Below, piece after piece: positions 59,530 through 64,000 of a stretch of DNA of 64,000 nt; the first letter of the stretch is position 1; the number at the start of each line of letters is the position of its first letter. The translations under genes and the position numbers were made by a program. Source of the DNA: Arhodomonas sp051195215 (lineage in GTDB: Bacteria; Pseudomonadota; Gammaproteobacteria; Nitrococcales; Nitrococcaceae). Below the pieces are notes generated by a model that did not search any database, was not told the DNA's origin, and worked only from the letters and a program-made list of their open reading frames with translations. The stretch spans positions 124,001 through 188,000 of the forward strand of contig NZ_JBNAZM010000001.1 in NCBI RefSeq assembly GCF_051195215.1, written 5' to 3'.

Positions 59530-61224
59530 ATGGACAGAATCTGGCTCGATGCCTATCCGCCGGGTGTCCCGGCGGATATAGCCGTTCCGCCGAATATCAC
59601 CCTGCGCGAAGTCTTCGAGGAGAGCTGCCGGCGCTTCGCCGGGCATAGGGCTTTCTCGAATCTCGGAGGCGTGCTCACCTACGAAGAGCTCGATCGCTCC
59701 AGCGCCGCCTTCGCCGCCTGGCTTCAGCGGGAGGCCGGGCTTCAGCCGGGCGATCGGGTGGCGCTCATGATGCCCAACATCCTGCAGTACCCGGTGGCGC
59801 TTTTCGGCGCGCTGCGGGCGGGGCTCGTCGCGGTCAACGTCAATCCGCTGTACACCGCGCGGGAGCTCGCTGCCCAACTGAACGATTCGGGCGCACGGGC
59901 CATCGTGATCCTGGAGAACTTCGCCCACTCTCTGGAGACCGTCTACCGTGACAGCGCGCTCGAAACCATCGTGGTCACGTCGCTGGGCGATCTGTTGCCC
60001 GGGCCGCGACGTCTGTTGGTGAACGCGGTGGTTCGATATGTCCGACGCGCCGTGCCGGCGTGGCGGATACCGGACGCCATCCCACTGCGCGATGCACTCA
60101 CAGCAGGTGCCGGCAGAGAGCCGGAGCGCGTGCCCATGGACCCACGCGACCCGGCATTCCTCCAGTACACCGGTGGGACGACCGGTACGGCCAAGGGCGC
60201 GATCCTCAGCCACCGCAACATGATCGCGAATCTGGAGCAGGCCTCGGCGTGGCTGCGCGGACACTTGTCGGAGGGCGAGGAGGTCGTCCTCACCGCCCTG
60301 CCCCTCTACCATATATTCTCGCTACTGGCGAACTGTCTGCTGTTCATGCGCATCGGCGGCGAGAACGTGCTGGTCACCAATCCACGCGACCTTCCCGCCC
60401 TGGTGAAGACGTTGCAGGCAACCCGTCCCACTGCGATGACGGGGGTCAACACGCTGTTCAACGCCTTGTTGAACACACCCTCGTTCGACCACCTGAACTT
60501 CGACAGGCTCAAGCTCACTCTCGGCGGCGGCATGGCCGTACAGCGGGGCGTGGCCGAGCGGTGGCATGCCGTCACCGGCCACCCTATTGTCGAAGCCTAC
60601 GGCCTCACCGAGACGTCGCCGGCAGTCTGCGTGAATCCGCTGGACATCCCCGACTACACTGGCAGCATCGGGTTGCCGCTGCCGTCGACGGAGGTGAGCA
60701 TTCGTGACGAGCACGGCACCGAGCTGCCCCCCGGCGAGGTAGGCGAGCTCTGTGTGCGGGGCCCACAGGTAACCAGTGGCTACTGGCAGCAGCACGAGGC
60801 CACGCAGCGGGCGTTTCACGCCGACGACTTCTTCCGCACCGGCGACTTGGCCCGCATCGGTGAGCGCGGCTTTGTCTATATCGTCGACCGCCTCAAGGAC
60901 ATGGCGATCGTCTCCGGTTTCAATGTTTATCCCAATGAAGTGGAGGAGGTGCTCATCAGTCATCCGGACGTCGCCGAAGCGGCGGTCATCGGCGTGCCGG
61001 ACGAACGCCAGGGCGAGCGCCTGCGCGCGTTCGTGGTCCCCCGGGGACCGGGCCTGACCGCCGAAACGCTCATTTCGCACTGCCGGCAATCGCTGACAGG
61101 CTACAAGGTGCCTCAGGACATCGTGTTCCGCGACGAGCTGCCGAAAACCAATGTCGGCAAAATCCTGCGTCGGGCATTGCGGGAACCGGCAGGCGGTGGC
61201 GACGACGCCGGCGAGGCATCATGA
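59530..61224 (+). CDS. fadD: Long-chain fatty-acid-CoA ligase
   Basis: Activates fatty acids to acyl-CoA at the inner membrane, 564 residues (E. coli FadD 561). It begins with a Trp-Leu-x-x-Tyr-Pro-Pro-Gly-Val-Pro motif typical of FadD. The AMP-binding loop Tyr-Thr-Gly-Gly-Thr-Thr-Gly-Thr-Ala-Lys-Gly is near 215, Tyr-Gly-Leu-Thr-Glu-Thr-Ser-Pro near 357, and a C-terminal Lys-Thr-Asn-Val-Gly-Lys motif near 539. The ATG at 59530 follows GGAGG. Its stop overlaps the start of the lipase gene. Confidence 0.94.
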   Translation: MDRIWLDAYPPGVPADIAVPPNITLREVFEESCRRFAGHRAFSNLGGVLTYEELDRSSAAFAAWLQREAGLQPGDRVALMMPNILQYPVALFGALRAGLVAVNVNPLYTARELAAQLNDSGARAIVILENFAHSLETVYRDSALETIVVTSLGDLLPGPRRLLVNAVVRYVRRAVPAWRIPDAIPLRDALTAGAGREPERVPMDPRDPAFLQYTGGTTGTAKGAILSHRNMIANLEQASAWLRGHLSEGEEVVLTALPLYHIFSLLANCLLFMRIGGENVLVTNPRDLPALVKTLQATRPTAMTGVNTLFNALLNTPSFDHLNFDRLKLTLGGGMAVQRGVAERWHAVTGHPIVEAYGLTETSPAVCVNPLDIPDYTGSIGLPLPSTEVSIRDEHGTELPPGEVGELCVRGPQVTSGYWQQHEATQRAFHADDFFRTGDLARIGERGFVYIVDRLKDMAIVSGFNVYPNEVEEVLISHPDVAEAAVIGVPDERQGERLRAFVVPRGPGLTAETLISHCRQSLTGYKVPQDIVFRDELPKTNVGKILRRALREPAGGGDDAGEAS

Positions 61225-62225
61225 TCGCGCGCCTGGAGCGGTGGCTACTCGCCGGCGAGCTTTCCTGCTACCTGATTCTCGCCGTCGTCCTTACGATTTT
61301 CACACCGGCCACCGGTCCGGCGATGACGGTGATGTTCGCCGCGATCTCGGTGTCCGGCCGCGCCGCCTATCTCGTCGTCGCCTGGTATACGGCATGGCGG
61401 TGGGACGACGCAGACAGTGCCCGTGGCGCAGCGTTGCCACCGGCCGGGGTCGCAGCACGGGAATGGCTCGCGCTGTTCGCCACCCACAGCGTTCTTCAAC
61501 CGTTCGCGCCACTGTGGAACCGAATCCTGGCCGGGCTACCGCACGGCGATCGCGCCACGGTGCCGCCCCGGGAGCCGGTCGTGGTGCTCGTGCATGGATA
61601 TGCCTGCAACGCCGCGTACTGGCTGCCTCTGCGGTGGCGACTGCAACAACGGGGCGTTCGATGTCCGCCGCCGCCGACGTTGGAGCCTCCGTTCGCGAGT
61701 ATCGACGACCAGGCGGACGCACTCGCCCGATACCTCGCGGGACTGCGTGACCGCCTGCCCGGCCACCCACTTGTCCTGGTTGGCCACAGCATGGGCGGAC
61801 TCACGATACGCGCGTGTTACGCACGCCATGGGCTCGATGACGTCGTGCAAGTCATCACCCTGGGCACGCCGCACCACGGCAGCCGCATAGCACGCCTGGG
61901 GTGGACGCGTAATGCACGCGAGATGGTCCCGGGCAGTGGCTGGCTACGGTCACTGCCATCCCTTGCCGACGCCAGCTCGCCGACGCTGGTCGCCATGGCG
62001 GCACGCTATGACGAGCTGGTGACCCCGCTTGTTAGAACAGTGCCGCAAAGAATTGAAATAAATGAATTTATAAACGTTGGCCACTTGGCAATCGGATGGT
62101 GTGGACGGACTTGCGAGGAAATCCAGGCATGTGTCGATACCGCCCGTCGGGCCGCTCACGTACGCTCTGCGAATCGAATCACAGATTCTCACTCCACGAC
62201 CTGCACCGCCGGGACCAGTAACTAG
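61221..62225 (+). CDS. Alpha/beta-hydrolase, lipase-like, membrane-anchored
   Basis: A 334-residue protein whose ATG overlaps the fadD stop (ATGA). Two N-terminal hydrophobic segments (13-31 and 33-58) would anchor it. The hydrolase core has the oxyanion His-Gly at 125-126 and nucleophile Ser190 in GHSMGG. Arg-Tyr-Asp-Glu-Leu-Val-Thr-Pro and Asn-Val-Gly-His near the end supply the acid and base. It resembles triacylglycerol lipase or permuted esterases of membranes. Coupling to FadD suggests it releases fatty acids that FadD then activates. Confidence 0.85.
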   Translation: MIARLERWLLAGELSCYLILAVVLTIFTPATGPAMTVMFAAISVSGRAAYLVVAWYTAWRWDDADSARGAALPPAGVAAREWLALFATHSVLQPFAPLWNRILAGLPHGDRATVPPREPVVVLVHGYACNAAYWLPLRWRLQQRGVRCPPPPTLEPPFASIDDQADALARYLAGLRDRLPGHPLVLVGHSMGGLTIRACYARHGLDDVVQVITLGTPHHGSRIARLGWTRNAREMVPGSGWLRSLPSLADASSPTLVAMAARYDELVTPLVRTVPQRIEINEFINVGHLAIGWCGRTCEEIQACVDTARRAAHVRSANRITDSHSTTCTAGTSN

Positions 62226-62280
62226 ACTTCTTCTTGCCCACGCTACCAGGCGATTCGCCGTAGTCGACGGAGGTTACGCG

Positions 62281-62796
62281 ATGGAATTGCTACAGCGGCT
62301 GCGCAGTGAACACGCGGATATTCTCCAGGCACTCGAGCACTTCGAGGAAGAATTGCAGGCGTTCGAAGAAGCGGGCAATGCGGACATCGACGCCATGCGT
62401 GAAAACCTGGAGTGGATGACGCATCAACCCCTGCAGCAGCATGTGCACGAAGAGCAGGCGCTGTGTCGCGCCCTCGCGAGCCATGAAGGCGAAGCGCGGC
62501 GGACGGCGGAAGCCATGCAGGATAGCACCGAAAATCTCACCGAGACGGCGGAAGCGCTGCTCGAGCAGATCGAGGACATGGCGGAAGACGTGGTCGTGCC
62601 CCGTGACCGATTCGACGCCCTCGCCCGGCGCTTCGTCGCCGAATGCCTCGACCAGATAGAGCGCGAGGAGAACGAGCTCTTTCCGCTCGCCGAGCGCCTG
62701 CTCACCGACGCCGAGTGGCAGCGACTGGAACGCGGCAACGGCTACCATGCCCCGCCGCTCCACGCGCAATCCGCCGCACTGTGGGAAATCCGCTAG
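62281..62796 (+). CDS. Hemerythrin-like HHE-domain protein
   Basis: A 171-residue, strongly acidic helical protein from ATG 62281 with GGAGG 7 bases upstream; an earlier in-frame start has no family match. His11 (Ser-Glu-His-Ala-Asp), a His-x-x-x-x-x-x-His-x-His-Glu-Glu stretch near 48-57, and Glu-Arg-Glu-Glu-Asn-Glu-Leu-Phe-Pro near 136 form a di-iron site of the hemerythrin type. Such proteins sense or bind oxygen, nitric oxide or iron. It follows the lipase by 55 bp and may be cotranscribed. Confidence 0.85.
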   Translation: MELLQRLRSEHADILQALEHFEEELQAFEEAGNADIDAMRENLEWMTHQPLQQHVHEEQALCRALASHEGEARRTAEAMQDSTENLTETAEALLEQIEDMAEDVVVPRDRFDALARRFVAECLDQIEREENELFPLAERLLTDAEWQRLERGNGYHAPPLHAQSAALWEIR

Positions 62797-62833
62797 CGCG
62801 CCTCCCCCCCGACTCCACATCCGGCACCCGCCG

Positions 62834-62865
62834 CCCTGGCGACCGCGTAGTGGCGGTCGCCAGGG
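62834..62865. terminator. Convergent 13-bp hairpin after the hemerythrin gene
   Basis: CCCTGGCGACCGC (62834-62846) pairs perfectly with GCGGTCGCCAGGG (62853-62865), loop GTAGTG. It ends 13 bases before the stop of the opposing VIT1 gene. No long T-run follows. Confidence 0.65.
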
Positions 62866-62878
62866 TAACCGCCGGTAC

Positions 62879-64000
62879 CTACGGCACAAGACCGACGCCG
62901 AGCAACCAGCCGACGCCGTAGGTGATCATGGCGGCGCCAAGGCCGAATGTGAGCTGGCGCAGCCCCGAATACCATGCCGAGCGGCCGGTGAGCACCGTTA
63001 TTGCTGCACCGATGACGAACAGACCCACGGCGCTCGCGCAAAGACTGGTTAGTACGGCCTGTGAACCGCCAAAGAAGAAGTAGGGAACGACCGGGATGAT
63101 CGCGCCGATAGCGAACAGGAGAAACGACGTCCCCGCTGCCACCCAGGCGGAACCACCCAGGTTCGCCGGATCGATACCGAGCTCCTCGCGGGCGAGCACG
63201 TTGAGCGCGTTCTCACGATCGTCGATTAGTCGTTGAGCCACCGCCTGGGCTTCGCTACGTGCCAGCCCCTTGGCCTCGTAGATCAAAGCGAGCTCTTCGG
63301 CCTCTTCCTCCGGCGCTTCCGCGAGCTCCTGGGCCTCCACCTCGAGCTGCCGCATATGCAGCTCCCGAGCGCTCTGTACCGACAACCACTCGCCCAAGGC
63401 CATGGAGATGGACCCGGCCAGCAATCCTGCCAGCCCGGTCAGCAGTATCGTCTCGCCAGCGACTGCCGCGCCGGCGACCCCCATTACGAGACTGAGATTG
63501 GAAACGAGCCCATCGTTGGCCCCGAGAACGGCAGCCCGAAGCGCATTGCCGTCGACACCGCCATGGCGGCCTTCAAGACGCGCGATCTCGTCACCCGAGA
63601 GTCCGGCGCCCGCACGCCGGATCACGCTGAGCAGCCGTCTGTGATAACGTTCGTCCGCCGGCAAGCGAGAGTCGCGCGACTCCGGCTGCCGCTCGTAGGC
63701 GCGGCTGCCGGCGCGCTCCATCCCCGAAATCGCCGGCAGCACCCATGATGCGCCGAAGCGATGGGCGATCGCCGCCAGCAGACGGGAACGCCAGCTCGGC
63801 CGCAGCGGGGACACCACACCCGCCCGGCGACGAATCTCCGCCTCCCAGAAGCGTGCGTGGCGCTCTTCGAGCCGGGCCATGCGACGGTAGACCTCGGCGA
63901 GACGTTCGTCGTCCTCCGCCGCTGCCAGCGCATGGTAGAGCGCCGCGCTGTCCACCTCGCTCTGCAGATTCTCATAGAGCCTGCGCAGTTTCCTGTCCTT
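62879..64000 (-). CDS. Rubrerythrin-like domain fused to VIT1/CCC1 transporter (N terminus outside the window)
   Basis: At least 374 codons, running off the right edge. The visible start (Leu-Tyr-Glu-Asn-Leu-Gln-Ser-Glu-Val-Asp-Ser-Ala-Ala-Leu-Tyr) is a rubrerythrin-like ferritin-fold domain with Glu-Glu-Arg-His-Ala near 46. The C-terminal part has five membrane helices of the VIT1/CCC1 family, with Gly-Ala-Asn-Asp-Gly-Leu-Val near 160 and Met-Ala-Leu-Gly-Glu-Trp-Leu near 200. It likely moves iron or manganese across the membrane, with the ferritin-like domain oxidising or binding it. GTG 63953 is possible but leaves a truncated rubrerythrin, so a start further out is expected. Confidence 0.9.
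   Translation of the reverse strand, partial: KDRKLRRLYENLQSEVDSAALYHALAAAEDDERLAEVYRRMARLEERHARFWEAEIRRRAGVVSPLRPSWRSRLLAAIAHRFGASWVLPAISGMERAGSRAYERQPESRDSRLPADERYHRRLLSVIRRAGAGLSGDEIARLEGRHGGVDGNALRAAVLGANDGLVSNLSLVMGVAGAAVAGETILLTGLAGLLAGSISMALGEWLSVQSARELHMRQLEVEAQELAEAPEEEAEELALIYEAKGLARSEAQAVAQRLIDDRENALNVLAREELGIDPANLGGSAWVAAGTSFLLFAIGAIIPVVPYFFFGGSQAVLTSLCASAVGLFVIGAAITVLTGRSAWYSGLRQLTFGLGAAMITYGVGWLLGVGLVP

Noticed and set aside
1..64000. tRNA or rRNA genes, prophage, restriction or toxin-antitoxin systems
   Set aside because: I saw none of their recognisable sequences. Small tRNA genes could be missed by eye; a tRNA scan would settle this.

Overview
The window is a gene-dense piece of a high-GC proteobacterial chromosome. 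It carries about 58 recognisable protein genes and shows no tRNA, rRNA, CRISPR or prophage. The gene set points to Gammaproteobacteria: a FabA/FabB unsaturated fatty-acid pair, SthA, a YiaD-type OmpA lipoprotein, FadE, YhhQ, YcgN, RF3 and PPK1 next to Ppx. An ectoine-type uptake system at the left edge, several Na+-coupled symporter families and a phasin suggest a halotolerant, polyhydroxyalkanoate-storing organism. Ectothiorhodospiraceae- or Halomonas-like bacteria would fit, but I cannot assign a genus.

Layout. 1-1.9 kb: ehuB and the end of an ehu permease, plus an unknown exported protein. 2.3-9.4 kb: class I aldolase, DegP-type protease, sirtuin, GNAT enzyme, YiaD lipoprotein and an MscS-type channel. 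9.6-13.3 kb: a 1246-residue PilZ-DUF1631-GGDEF-EAL protein whose EAL half has lost its catalytic residues. 13.3-25.6 kb: degV, an AGCS symporter, prpE, pncA, prfC, ycgN-dxs, trxA and fabA-fabB. 25.6-32.3 kb: an NSS-type symporter, a GNAT-like protein, yhhQ, a MATE exporter, a Ycf46-like AAA ATPase, a small exported cysteine protein and a lipoprotein cytochrome c. 32.5-36.4 kb: one overlapping operon of a complete TRAP transporter and azlCD. 36.57-36.87 kb: a 309-bp MITE-like element with 33-bp inverted ends. 36.9-42.7 kb: yciA-type thioesterase, malate synthase G, soluble transhydrogenase, a DsbA-fold oxidoreductase and a hot-dog thioesterase. 42.7-43.2 kb: a nested REP-like repeat island. 43.25-50.8 kb: a tetR-fadE-fadN-thiolase-CHI-like beta-oxidation operon. 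50.9-64 kb: YceI, PPK1, a moxR-VWA-sixA-ppx operon, a phasin, fadD with a coupled lipase and a hemerythrin, and a truncated rubrerythrin-VIT1 protein.

How the parts work together. Lipid and acyl-CoA metabolism dominates: FabA/FabB synthesis, FadD activation, FadE/FadN/thiolase oxidation, PrpE, three thioesterase or lipase genes, a phasin, and malate synthase G with SthA to use the acetyl-CoA and balance NAD(P)H. The clearest regulatory signal is an 18-bp palindrome of the form CATACGC-NN-GCGTATG. It occurs twice in the promoter of the TetR-led fad operon and once, 36 kb away, directly upstream of degV, which belongs to a fatty-acid-binding family. I infer a small fatty-acid regulon that includes degV. 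Perfect GC hairpins lie in three consecutive gaps of the fad operon and may set the ratios of its enzymes.
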